Assembly: GCA_036873135.1 (NCBI GenBank)
Contig: JAPTYO010000002.1
Span: 36,633,452-36,697,451 of the forward strand
DNA: 64,000 nt
Reading direction: 5' to 3'
Source: Clarkia xantiana subsp. parviflora
Lineage: Eukaryota; Streptophyta; Magnoliopsida; Myrtales; Onagraceae
How positions within the stretch are numbered: position 1 is the first letter of the stretch; every line of letters starts with the position of its first letter. The translations under genes were made by a program, and so were the position numbers. A model generated the notes under the pieces. The model worked only from the letters and a program-made list of their open reading frames with translations. It was not told the DNA's origin and made no database searches. Below are positions 1-10,784 of the stretch, one piece after another.

Positions 1-2480
1 ACCGCGTCAGCTTGGAAGTCCTCAGAGCCCCGATAATCTTCCCGACCCTTGGTTTCAGCCTCGGCCAGCTTGGCAGGGACCTCAGCAAGTTCCCGCTCCA
101 GTCCCGCCTTGGCGTCTTCCAGAGCCTTCTTCTCGAGGACAAGTCTGTCCCGAGCCTCCGCGTCCCTTTTCCGCTCCTGCTGCTCCCGCTTCAGCAGCCC
201 CTCGAAGTCATGAACCTGCTTTTGGAGGTCCCGAGTCTTTCGATTAAGGAGGGCCTGCTCCTTAGCCAATTTTCCCCTCGAAGCCTCGGAGGCGGCGAGA
301 TCCTCCTCGAGCTTGGCTACAACCGCGGGACCCCCCTTGGCCCGCTCCTGCTCCAATGCCTCCTCGAGGGTCAGGATGTACCCGAAGCAGCGGTTTATGT
401 CCGCCATCTCCTGTGAAGGAAAGAGAAAGAGGTTAGCATATGAATATCCTGCCTTATCGATTAAAGGGTTGAAATAGAAACCTTACCTCCACCCAAAGAA
501 TAGGCATTCCACGGATATCCGCGCGGATGTCCTCCCGATCTAGGGAGAGCGGAAGCTTCAGAGACGGCAGAACCGAGCCTGCCACCAAATGCAGACCCAG
601 CTCCGAGTATGTATCACCCTGTCGGAGCTGGACTCCTTGCAGCGTCTGGATCGGGGTCCAGGGAGCCACCTCCTGGTCAGGGTCGTAGACCTTGTAGAAG
701 CTCCCGTCCAAGGGGAGAGGAGGAGGACCGACTGGAGTAGTTGAGGTGCGCATCTCCGAGTCGCCCTGGGACCCAGAGGGAGTCAAGCTGTGAATGGGTG
801 AATTCTGCTGCGAAGGAGGTGAGGGGGGCAGCCCCCTGGAGGTTGGCTTCAGTGGGGACTGCCTCGTCCCCCGACGACGAATCAAGGCGATGCCCTCGTC
901 TGTCTCCTCGGAGGAGTCCAGTTCTTCCACCCGACGAAACTGATTGCCTGTCGGGGTTTCTTCAGCCCCCGATCCCATCGGGGCAGGAAGTTGAGGGAGA
1001 CCCTCTCCAACTGGAGCACCGGAAAGTGGTGCCCCTGCTGAAACTCCAGCCCCCGACTAAGTTCCCGAGTGACCTGCACCTGGAGGATAAGATGCTTCAG
1101 AAAGATAGTCAGGAAGTTGGTCAGGATCCTTACACCAAATGACGCGCCGAGAGAGGTATTGGTCTTTCCCGTGGTAGTTGTAGTAACCCGCTTTGAGGAT
1201 GCGGGGAGTTTCCCCTCGGAGGATGCGTTTGATCTCTCTGATTCTGGCTTCCTTGCTGGAGGGGATTAACTCCTTAGGAACTTGCTTCCTGTACGACTTA
1301 ATAGCTAGGCGGAGCTGTTTACCTTCTTCGGCATTTTGCAAATTGAAGAGCCTGTCCATCTCCTCTAATCGAGTCCGCTTAGTCCTCTCCGCGGAGGGAG
1401 ATGCCGACGAAGCGGTGGCCTTCTTTGCCGACTTCCTCTTCCGCGCGGGGCGCTGGACAACATCGGTCTCTCCCTGCTTAAGGAGGAGATTGGTCAGCAG
1501 TGATACCTTCTTAGCTGCAAGCAATGGAAAACAGAGACATGATCAGAAATATTACCCAAGGAACCATATTGGAGGGTCGTCGTGGAGTTGACCCCCGGAG
1601 ATCGTATCGAGGAGGCGGATCCCGGTATCCACCAGGTCCCGCTCCTTGAGGGAGTTAGCGTCGATGGGAGTGTAAGATTCCCCCCAACGGTAAAGCTGGA
1701 TGCAGTGAAGGATTTGGAAATCTTCATCGGAATAGGTGTGATAAGCGGGAGGAGAGTCCGCTTCAACCTCCGATCGGGGCCATGGGATAGAACTATTCTT
1801 AATGAAGAAGTAGCTCCTCTTCCACCCGCTGTTGTCAGACCCTGTGTCAATGAGGAGCCCCCGACCCTTGACAACCTTTCAGGTGTCGCTGGTCCAACTA
1901 CACCGCGCAAGCTGCTGCTTATTCCACTTAGGCATCCGAGGATAGAAGGCGTAAACCCCAGCCTCGTTGCACTTCATTCCGTAGAAGGTCCGGAAGAGTT
2001 GGAGGCTGTAAACCCACTTTTGTCGGAAGCAGAGGACTTGGAAAGCATTCCACACGCGGATGGCGTGGGGGGAGAAGGTAGTCGGATGCGTCTTGTAATG
2101 GGTGCACATCTCAACCAAATTTCCGCAGAAGGGGAATCGGATCCCTGCCGATATCTGTCCGGTGGAGACAAATACCTCCCCTGCCTCGGGACGAGTGACC
2201 ACAGGGTCGCCTGAGGCACTGTAGCGAGAATAAGGAAGGCGAGGCTCCCAAGTTGAGGTAATACATCCTTCTCGGAGAGCTGCATCATAGGCAGTCACCG
2301 AGATTTCATTGGGGGCGTAATCGAAGTTGAAGGGTTTTCTCCCCTCAGAACTGGATCCGCTGTCTGAAAATTAGCCATGGCAGGAAAATGCGTGGTGGGT
2401 TTTTGGAAAAATGCAAGCAAACTGATCAAAAACAAGGGAAAAGCTACGCTAACATCAGAGAAGGAAGTCTTACCAGACAT
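1..2480 (-). pseudogene. Antisense accessory ORF of the Gypsy element (gypsy-type transposon domain plus coiled coil), spliced, broken
   Basis: The first coding exon is only 7 nt (2480-2474, ATGTCTG), followed by a GTAAG donor and a TTTTCAG acceptor (intron 2473-2364). Joining them restores one frame, MSDSGSSSEG. Exon 2 (2363-1556) encodes a region resembling the plant putative gypsy-type transposon domain (motifs ISAGIRFPF, WNAFQVLCFR, GVYAFYPRMP). An in-frame TGA (1881-1879) interrupts it, but coding-like sequence continues in the same frame. The next gap (1555-1515) is 41 nt, too short for a normal plant intron and out of phase, so part was probably deleted. The third block has a lysine/arginine-rich stretch, an in-frame TAG (1059-1057), a Ser/Pro-rich linker and ends at 487. 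A clean intron (486-411) leads to a Glu/Lys-rich coiled coil that starts EMADINRCF and runs off the left edge. Function of these proteins is unknown. The start is the only ATG giving a conserved-looking N terminus. Confidence 0.72.
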
Positions 2481-3008
2481 GATGAATCGGAGCGAAAGGG
2501 ATGATCTTAACGGTCGCCGGAAGATTGATCGGAAAACAGGAAGCCGGAGAAGAACTTGAGCTTTCGAAGTTGCAGAGCTTTTGAAATCGCAGAGGGAAAC
2601 GGTAAAGAAGAACAGTGCCCAGAATTTAGGGTTTTATAGGAGAAGGGATAGTCGAAAGGACATTCTAATCTGGACCGTTGAAGGCGAAACGTTTCAATCC
2701 GAGCGGTTGAGATAAAAGGGGGCAGAATGGAAAGAGACGTTAATGATGAAACGGCCTGAAAAGTGCTTTTTCAGAAAAAAGCAGACACGAGAACCCAAGC
2801 AGTCGCTTCGTTACCCGCTGCATTTAATGGCCCAGTAACCGGAGGGTCTTCTCGGATTTGGTGGCTATCCCCGAGGTATCGAGGAATCGTGGACGAGAAG
2901 ATTCGTGTTAATAAACTTTGTCAAGGGAAAAGCCTCCGATATCGATATCGGGAGGTCGGGAGTTGAAATACACGATGAACTGTAAGTCCCTCATGTCTTG
3001 GGGGCAGA
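2481..3008. other. Leader/promoter region of the antisense ORF and polypurine tract
   Basis: No ORF of note lies here. It must hold the promoter and 5' leader of the antisense gene; I see no convincing TATA box. The last 20 nt (about 2989-3008) form the + strand polypurine tract, with the core CTTGGGGGCAGA directly abutting the LTR. The inverse copy at the right edge has the equivalent tract at 63795-63815. Confidence 0.5.
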
Positions 3009-3712
3009 TGATGGGTTTCGCTATAGCCGTTAGGCCCTTTAACGACGGGTAAACGGTGAATAGGCCCACTGGGCCCTAGAAGAGGTCAAGAAGACCAATG
3101 CGAAGGGTCCCGACATGATGGATCCCGATATTGAAGGGTCTCGACAAGGTCGGTCCCGATATGCAAGCTGGACGCTCCCGATGATATGCTTTTAAGTAGG
3201 CCCCGATGATATGCCTTTAGGTAGGCCCCAATATTGAATCCCTGAGAACGTTGGCGCTATCACGATGAGGAGGGGCCCCGAGCGGTGACCTAATGAGATA
3301 ACTCTTGAGTCCCCGATATTGGTCGGGACTTGCTATCAGAGGTTGAGGCCGAGAAACACGCCCACTATCAGAGTAGTGGGGAAGTGGCCCGAGATAAGCA
3401 GAACGTGGGCAACTGGCCGAGATAAGCAGAACGTGGCCGAGATAAGCGGAACGTGGGCTAACTGCCCTGGCAATTCCTCAGGTAAATGGGGTAACTCCTC
3501 TCCTATATAAAGGAGGAGGTTACCTCAGATCACAGATACACACTTACATACGAACACTTTTACTTGCCTTGCCTTCCACGAGATTCTCATTTAAGCATCG
3601 GAGAGGGATTTTGGGTCACCGCCCGGTTTATTCCCTTCTTGCAGGATTACGTGGAGCGACGGATTTTAGATTTCCGTCAAGAGCGTACCGGAGTTCCAAC
3701 CGTGATCCAACA
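3009..3712 (+). repeat. Gypsy 3' LTR
   Basis: It starts TGATGGGTTTCG and ends GATCCAACA, with TG/CA termini. A TATA box (TATATAAA, 3504-3511) lies in a GGAGG-rich setting that is conserved in the other copies. Internal short direct repeats of a GATGATATGC...TAGGCCCC unit occur around 3180-3235. Position 3713 onward is CACTA-derived, so the element probably inserted into a CACTA transposon. It is 50 bp longer than the copies at 37637 and 38739, partly because of an extra repeat near 3410-3450. Confidence 0.88.
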
Positions 3713-3729
3713 AAACCCAGTATCAACAG

Positions 3730-4338
3730 ATGGTTATTGATGGAATTGGACCCCACTTAGGTATAGCCCAAAACGATCCCATCATGCATGAAGATGCGAC
3801 AGGTACACCAAGTTTTGATGAGGACACTTTCTACTCTATGCTGAAAGATGCCGAGACACCGTTGTACGACAGTTGCCAAAATCATACAGTGCTCTCGGCG
3901 ATTTCTCAACTCCTAAACACCAAATCTGAATGCCATGTTAGTGCGCACACTTTCGACAGTTTCCTGAACACGGTAGGCCAAATGCTACTTGATGGCCATA
4001 AGCTTCCCAAGAATAATTACGAAATGAAGAAGAAAATGGGTAAACTTGGCCTAGGCTATAAGAAGATAGATTCGTGCATTAAAAATTGCATGTTGTATTA
4101 CAAGGAGGACATGCACTTGACAAGCTGCCGCATTCGCAATCACAACAGATTCAAGGCTCCACCTTCGGGGAGAAAGAAGGGCATTCCATTCCGAGTTCTA
4201 CATTATTTACCCATCACGCCTCGGTTGCAGCGTTTGTACATGAAAACGAAGACAGCCCCTCACATGACGTGGCACCAAAGGAGTCCAGATCGATCCCTTT
4301 CTGGGTCAAACCCCCAGGTCAGTCCATTGTGTTCGTAA
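3730..4338 (+). pseudogene. CACTA (En/Spm) TNP2-type transposase, N-terminal fragment
   Basis: The reading frame is collinear with the region preceding the catalytic domain of plant CACTA TNP2-like transposases. Recognisable blocks are FYSMLKDAETPLYDSC, NNYEMKKKMGKLGLGYKKID, NCMLYYKED, PFRVLHYLPITPRLQRLY and APHMTWHQ. In intact proteins the last block is followed by several hundred residues of catalytic domain. Here the frame degenerates within about 25 codons and stops. The two cysteines expected near MHLTSCRI are only partly preserved. The 5' side is cut by the Gypsy LTR that ends at 3712. It is a dead fragment; no CACTA terminal repeat was found nearby. Confidence 0.72.
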
Positions 4339-4691
4339 GCAAAGACAAAACAAATGAAAACCATTTTAGTATGCAGATTAAACCCGGTTTAGTATGTGAA
4401 TCGGCGGTTGGACCGGGTTTTTTCAATCGAAACGGGTCCGGTTAGACTGGGTTTTTAAAAACCCTAGAAATCAGATTAGGCTTATTTACTTTTTTCCCAA
4501 CGCCGTGCCCTGCAATCAGCTGCAATTCACATCCTTATTTGTTCAGAAATCCACTTCTTCTTCTTCCTCCTCTTCCTCTTCGTTCTTCTGCTGCATGTCC
4601 CAGTCCGCCTTTCATTATCATCGTCCGATTTCTAGGTGTTTGGCAAGCCTTTTGCGGTTGGAAGAGATTGAAAACAAACCTGACTGCAGAT
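4339..4691. other. Gap between the CACTA fragment and the next ORF
   Basis: This holds two GGACCGGG / GGGTCCGG-type short repeats (about 4385-4455) and a pyrimidine-rich (CTT/CTC) run near 4555-4585 that could be a transcript leader. I see no coding sequence. The predicted serine run comes only from the CTT repeat. Confidence 0.35.
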
Positions 4692-4985
4692 ATGGTGTCT
4701 GATGTCCGCCGAAGTGCAGACCCCTGTGTCGAATCCGCCGAAGTGCAGGCTCCGGTGGACTACCATACCGTGGGAAGTTTGTTAGATTCATTTAATTCCG
4801 TCTTTGTCGAGTTTGGTGACAAAGAAGTGGTGGATTCCTCTGGTTTGTTGAGAATTAGAGTTTCTGAGGACGGCTGCAAGTCGTGTGTGGGTGATATCAA
4901 GGAGATTGATTGCTATTCCGCAATTCCAAGAGCTGCTCTACTAAGTATTCTCTACGGCCAGCAGCTTGTGGAATGTACATTTTAG
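4692..4985 (+). CDS. Unrecognised short ORF, possible gene fragment
   Basis: From the ATG at 4692 it encodes about 97 residues with ordinary composition (MVSDVRRSAD... ending QQLVECTF). The frame is open further upstream, but that part is low-complexity translation of a CTT-rich run, so I chose the internal ATG. I recognise no family. A pyrimidine-rich leader precedes it and a CA/TA microsatellite follows within 60 bp. It could be a 5' exon captured by a transposon, a host gene remnant, or chance. The stop comes without a splice donor that I can support. Confidence 0.25.
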   Translation: MVSDVRRSADPCVESAEVQAPVDYHTVGSLLDSFNSVFVEFGDKEVVDSSGLLRIRVSEDGCKSCVGDIKEIDCYSAIPRAALLSILYGQQLVECTF

Positions 4986-5037
4986 GGTTTATAATGGGCT
5001 AATGACCCAACATTTTGTGGCTGAATAGCCAATTATT

Positions 5038-5041
<4 letters not shown>

Positions 5042-5081
<40 letters not shown>

Positions 5082-5082
5082 G
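5042..5082. repeat. (CA)n/(TA)n microsatellite
   Basis: Roughly fifteen CA units are followed directly by about five TA units. It marks the end of the unrecognised ORF region. Confidence 0.9.
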
Positions 5083-5252
5083 TTATATTCACTAAATCGG
5101 CGATTAGACCCGGTCAGACCGATTGGACCGTGAACCGGCGCCCTTACCGGTTCGATGTCCGGTCCGGTTTTTAAAACAATGGAGCTAAGAGTTTTGTAAT
5201 CATTAACTCCATAGCATTTATTGCACTAGGGAACTGAGAGATTTTAAGTTGC

Positions 5253-5549
5253 AATTAATCGCAATTAAAATTTCACTGATTTCGAACCGTTCAAGATTCA
5301 ATGTATACAATTAATCGCAATTAAAATTTCACTGATTTCGAACCGTTCAAGATTCAATGTATACAATTAATCGCAATTAAAATTTCGGACTGTTCAAGAT
5401 TCAATGTATGCAATTAATCGCAATTAAAAAATTTATAATTTCGAACCGTTCAAGATTCAACGTATGCAATTAGTTACAATTAAAATTTCGGACCGTTCAA
5501 GATTCAATGTATGTAATTAATCGAAATTAAAATTTCACTGATTTTTAAC
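5253..5549. repeat. Minisatellite of about 56/47 bp units
   Basis: Six head-to-tail units begin AATTAATCGCAATTAAAA. Units 1, 2 and 4 are about 56 bp; units 3 and 5 are about 47 bp because they lack an ACTGATTTC-like segment; unit 6 is partial. Units 1 and 2 look identical and the others differ by scattered substitutions. This is a local tandem repeat, not a CRISPR: no unique spacers and a plant context. Confidence 0.9.
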
Positions 5550-6438
5550 AGACGCTTTACGCGGAGCCGACGAACGAAGATACCAGGCGGTACGGGCGGC
5601 TGACAGTCTCATTGGCAGAGCCATCTCTATCTCCGGCGAGATATCGCCGGTGGTCATCGAAGTCATACCTGTTGAAGAAACAGACGTCTGATACGGATCC
5701 GACGACCAAAGGTAGCATGCGGTACGGGCATCTAAAATTTATTTGTGAATTTGCGCAATGGTATTTTATGGTTCAAAATTTTTCAGTCTTTCGTTTACTT
5801 TTTCAAATTTTAGACTAATATTTTATTTAAAAGTAGTGTTTCAACATATTACAAATAATCAGTATAAATTTCATCAAATATTAGTTTGTTAATTATACAA
5901 TATTTGGTAAGTCACCTCGCGCGATGCGCGGAAAATGCACTTAGTATATAAATAACGGCATGTTTATGTTTGGTTCAAATAATAGAATTAGGTATAGGGA
6001 ATGAGTAATTATTATTATGGTGTTTGGTTAATGAATTGTTTAATTCACTATACTAAATTTTGAGGGAAGAAATAATATTGGCTAAACCCATAGGATTACA
6101 AGTTTGCTAGAATTAAGAATTAAGAATTAAAAAAAACAAAAAATTTAACCTAAAAATCATTTCTCCAAATAGAATTTTAATAAAACGTAATTACAAAACA
6201 TTTATCCAACATGTATGATGCTATGCTCTATTCACAAATGGTTTTTTTTGCTGTTGTTTCAATTGTTTTTTTTTTTTCAAACATGTTTTTGGCCTTTTTT
6301 TAAAAAATAATAGATATAGTCATTAAACGAAAAAAACAAAAAAAATTGTATTTTTTACTAAACTAAATTTTTTTGGATCTAAATAGATTCCATACTTACA
6401 TCTTGTATATATTAAAATTTATTTTCTCTATACTTTTT
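5550..6438. other. AT-rich intergenic stretch
   Basis: No gene is visible. At about 5918-5945 there is a small GC-rich inverted repeat (CGCGCGATGCGCG) followed by a TTAGTATATAAA run, reminiscent of a transposon end but unproven. The rest is A/T homopolymers and the region downstream of the MULE pseudogene. I could not find a left terminal repeat for that MULE here. Confidence 0.4.
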
Positions 6439-9400
6439 TTATAAATCAAATAATATATATATATCATCTTCATGCTCTGATCTTGTCCTCTTAGTCTTTG
6501 GTCTTCCAGATTGCCTCCTGTGGTTTGGAGGGTCAATTGGAAACCCATTGTCTTCCAGCCACTCCTCCTCACTTGGAACGGGATAGATGATACCATTATA
6601 AGCCCTCATGAAAGCATCCCTTCTGTAACACTCGTGCACATAATTGTCTAACGGAAGATTATCTTTAAAGATAGTAGCTATGGCATGTCCACACGGAATA
6701 CCTGTCAATTGATACTCATATGCAGTCAAAACCAAATATAATCAACAAGTCAATTCTATATAACAGACTTGGAACATATATTACCTGTCATTTGATACTC
6801 GCCACAACTACATACTTTGGCTTCTAAATCCAATATATAAACCCTACCATTCAAATCAGTTTCATATTTTTGAGCACCTGCAAAGATAACATTACAATTT
6901 CTAGCAATCAACTTCAAATGCTTCATCTTCCTTTTGATTCGAGGACAGACATCATGAGCATATCTCATCATAGCCTCTCTCTTCAATTGAAACTCCCTCA
7001 TGAACTTCCTTCTAATTACTTCAAACATGGTGATGATGGGCTTATCACGAGCTTCCATAATTCTTTCATTGAAACTTTCATTCAAGTTGTTAACTATCAC
7101 CTCCACTTTAGACCATGTTGAGAAGTGACTTCTTGTCCAAGTGGTCCTATCAATTTGATTCAAATAGGCATGCGCTTCAGGTTTCACACGACTTAACTCC
7201 ATCATAGCTTGATTGTGTCCATTAACAGTGTATGATGAAGCTGCTGCCCATAACAAATCTTTCACCTCCTTCGATTTCCAGTTCTGGCTCATCATGTTCG
7301 CATATATATATGCCTCACACAATGTCTATGTTCAGCACCAGGGACACACTCTTGAACCGCGTTAATCAAACCCTACAACAGAAAAAAAGAAAAATCATAA
7401 GAAAAAAAATTGAACTGAATAGAATCCTAAATATATAACATATCTTGCATAACAAAAAAAGCAAAATAGAACAAAAAATTGCAGAAAACAACATCAGAAT
7501 ATAACACCAAAAAGTAAAATTGTATATCATGAGATGTAGATGATAAATGACTTACCTTCTGCCTATCTGACATGACAATCCATCCTTTTTTGCCACATCC
7601 TGTGCCAATATCATCCAATAACAATTCCAAGAACCATTTCCACGAGTTCTTTGATTCAGATTCAACCCATGCCATGGCTATAGGGAACATCCCGTTATTT
7701 GCATCCCTTCCAATTGCACTCAGGAGTTGTCCACCATCAGCTCCCTTAAGGTGACACCCATCAAGACCGAAGAATGGTCTACAACCACTTAGAAATCCTT
7801 CTTTGCATGCTTTAAAACAGAGGTATAACCTCTCAAACTTGGGCCTCAAGAAACCTGGGTCAACCTTAATCTTCATGGTGCTACCGCGGTTGCACCACAC
7901 CACAGTCTTGCAGTAAGACCTCAACTTCTCAAACTGTTTGGCATTATCTCCATAGATGATCTCCTTCATCCTGCAAATACCTCTCTTCACAGTATAATGA
8001 TTAGCATCAAACCCATATTTTCTCCGGATCACGCCTTGAATGAAATTAACATCTAGAACTTGATCCCTGAACATCTGGATGAACTTCTTGCAAATCCATG
8101 TGGGGTTTACCTGCTTTGACTTATGAGTTCTCCCATGGTTATGCTCTGAGTAGTAAGTTTTCACTTGAATTGTATTTTCATCGGCCATCATTGAAGCATA
8201 TAGTCTCCATCCACAGTTCTCCGAAGCATAGTGAGCTGAAATCTTCTTACTATGATTTACCTTGTACTTCAAGGCAAAGCATTTATTGATACTATGCTCT
8301 TGAAGTGCCTCTTTTAAAGACTTTGCAGAAGCAAACTGCAGTCCAACTGTAAATTCAGGGACAACATATTCATTAGCATTATACTATGGGTATCTTCTAC
8401 GATCCTCAACCTCATCATCAGATGGTGGGGGTGTAATGATACCATCTTCATCACCTATCAATTCTCCATCCTCCAAATTATATGTTTCCTCAACAGTTGC
8501 TGATTTTGATGTATTACAATGCCCAATCTGATCAACTCGGGGTAATTCTATCCTTTCTGCCTCTAAGCTAGCTTGCTCCCAAAATTCGTTATCACTCTCA
8601 GATTCTTCTGAGTCAGGTGCCCATAATGTATCTTCATCACTGTTTTCTTCATTATCGGCTGACCCATCCACAGCAACTCCGTCATTAAATTCAACAGCAT
8701 TATGCAGTGAAATAGGCACATCATGTAATTCAGCCGTTAAATCCTTATCCAACCCATCTACCCTTGACCCTTCATGTTCTAACCTATCTAAACATGACCC
8801 ATTTGTCCTCATCTCATCTATACCTATCTGTGACCTATCAGTGTCATATCCAATTGTAATTCCTTCATCCCCAAAATGCAATGTGATACCATCACCCTCA
8901 TCAACTTCTATAGTTTCAGCATGCACAATAGATCCAGAAGCAGCATCCTTCAATTTAACCAAATACAACAACAACACTCTATTCTCTTGATCATATAACT
9001 TATTAATCATCACTTGCAAATCTTCTTCTGAACAAAGCACTTGTAACCCAGATGGAAGTTCATCATTTGGATGCATACCGTACAATATATCCCCAATCAT
9101 ATGATTATATTTCCTTACTGCTAAAGATTCTAATTCCTTAAAGCTAACCTGTTTGGGCAGTTCCTGATAATCCATCAATCCAACATACTCGACTTTACCT
9201 TGCTTTTCGACTAGTCGTCCACGAAAGTGGATCTCAAACAACACTTCATCTTCCGTTGTTGTTAATGGAATTAAGAATCTGTACAAATTAATAAATAGAA
9301 CAACACCGAAATCAGATATCATCCAGCTAAAAGAAAGCCAACTTTGTGCTTCATTGAATGAAAAGTACATTTCAGATCTTTCACTTTTTTAATGTGAATT

Positions 9401-10021
9401 CAAAACCCAACTACAAGCATGCATGTTCAGTTGCGCACATAATTTTCATTGCTATGAACGAAAACCAAATATATTGGTACTGTCTATGAATAGAAAGTTA
9501 ATTAGGCATTCATGTTTGGAGATCATGTACTGCAAACATATATATTTATCTAGCCATGCCATGCCATTACTGACGTTGCTAATTTACATTCATTATAGGA
9601 CTAATTATCTTGGGTTTGAAAGAAAAAAAAATCGGAAGAAAAGAACTTCAAAACTGCTCGTCATCATTCCTACTTCTATAACTATGATTCAATTGCTTAT
9701 ATAAGTAGGATTTAGGTTCTGACTTCATTAACAAGCTAACAATATGATTTAATTCCTTAATAAAATCCAGCACTTTAACATAATAACAAGCATAAGCATT
9801 TAGAAGAAACCCTAAATTTACATATTAGAACAATGAAACGAGCAACTCATGTGGTTTTGAGTAAAATAATCTTGTTTGGGTATCACGAAAGAAATCAAAA
9901 TACAATCTTTCAGTCGGGACCACACCATAACATCCTAAGATCATCTACAATTTACATCAAAGTAGAGAAAAAGCAAGAAAACTTACCGATCCTTATTGAT
10001 TTTCCCTATCGACGCTTCCAT
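6439..10021 (-). pseudogene. MULE (MuDR-type) transposase, nearly complete, with one nonsense codon and one frameshift
   Basis: Four exons fit GT-AG signals and phase: 10021-9987 (MEASIGKINKDR), 9278-7556, 7372-6785 and 6701-6439. Order of domains: N-terminal PB1-like domain (VLFEIHFRGRLVE); acidic linker; MuDR DNA-binding domain (CGWRLYAS); MULE transposase domain with GLDGCHLKG and VMSDRQKG supplying two expected acidic residues; SWIM zinc finger split by an intron (VCSCGEYQMTG / IPCGHAIA); basic tail with GRPKTKRTRSEHE. Total is about 870 residues, usual for the family. Two lesions are visible: an in-frame TAG at 8386-8384, and a 2-bp TA expansion in a (TA)n run at 7302-7311 that shifts the frame after HCVRHIY. 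Otherwise the ORF is intact, so inactivation looks recent. The protein would act in the nucleus by cutting element ends; here it is presumably dead. Confidence 0.9.
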
Positions 10022-10342
10022 CGTCAGTTTTGTCAAAACCCTAAAGAAGAACAGAACAAGAGGAATAGAATTGAACAGGAAGAACAACACGGAGCGAGTA
10101 GAACGATAGGAAGCCCTAGCAAAACCAAGAAGAACAACCAGATAGAACAAGCTGAACGAGGGGGCTTCCATGGGTTTGTACGAATTAGGGTGGAAAATAG
10201 ATGAAGAGTTGTCTGAAGCTAAGTATGATGGTTCATCTTCTATGTAAAACACGTAAAGAAAATAGAAGTGTGGGAAAGGGTATTTTTGGAAGATTTTTTT
10301 TTGAATAAACGCATGTGCCATGTAAGCGGTTCAATTCCGTTT

Positions 10343-10481
10343 AAGTTAACAGTAAATTCACGGAGGTAGCGATTTGGTCTATATCCCAAAGTTTAGGTAG
10401 TTAATTTTCGAAATCCAAAGTTGAGGTAGAAATTTGTAATCGGACCAAAGTTCAGGTAGCAATTTGGTTATTAACCCCTAT
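10343..10481. repeat. Candidate terminal repeat of the MULE
   Basis: About 140 bp of short related phrases (CAAAGTTTAGGTAG, CAAAGTTGAGGTAG, CAAAGTTCAGGTAG) end in GGTTATTAACCCC, 320 bp upstream of the transposase start. The ending mirrors the GGGTTAATAAC terminus of the Mutator MITEs at 15801 and 32965. No matching left end was found before 6439, so the partner may be deleted. Confidence 0.45.
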
Positions 10482-10784
10482 ATATTAACATGATAAATTT
10501 AAACAATAACTTATTTTGTTAAACTTTATATTTTCTGTTTAATACGCATAGTCTATTTCATGAACTATTAAAACCAAATCTACTACATTTATAAAAGTCT
10601 CTATGACACTCACCCTAAAAGTTGTGTTTTTTCATATTTAAATTTTATCACAAATAATAAATATTGCATAATGTGAGTTGGTGTTGCTTCCCGCCATATA
10701 CCCTCTCTAATTTTGATCCTCCCTAATTTTAAATATTAAGATAGTATTTAGACTGTTACATTTATACGTACGACCGTCTTCTCA
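10482..10784. other. AT-rich gap
   Basis: I see no gene or repeat structure here. It separates the MULE from the truncated 3' side of the LINE. Confidence 0.4.

Larger units (their letters stand above)
1..3712 (+). mobile_element. 3' portion of a Ty3/Gypsy (Tat/Retand-like) LTR retrotransposon
   Basis: The right end is a 704 bp LTR (3009-3712) preceded directly by a polypurine tract, so the element reads on the + strand and continues beyond the left edge. The internal part seen here holds no gag or pol; it carries only an ORF on the opposite strand (1-2480). An antisense accessory ORF between pol and the 3' LTR is known from Tat/Retand elements such as maize Grande, so I infer that lineage. 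The same LTR family recurs at 37637-39393 and, inverted, at 63130-63794. A flanking target duplication cannot be checked because the 5' end is outside the window. Confidence 0.75.

Noticed and set aside
5253..5549. CRISPR-like array
   Set aside because: Units are contiguous without unique spacers, in a plant nuclear context; it is a minisatellite.
5918..5950. GC-rich hairpin CGCGCGATGCGCG as a Helitron 3' end
   Set aside because: It is followed by ACTTAG rather than a clear CTRR, and no matching TC start was found.
7302..7322. Start of a separate transposase ORF at 7322
   Set aside because: The apparent start (MCEAYIYAN) arises from the 2-bp TA frameshift within HCVRHIYAN; it is the same MULE gene.
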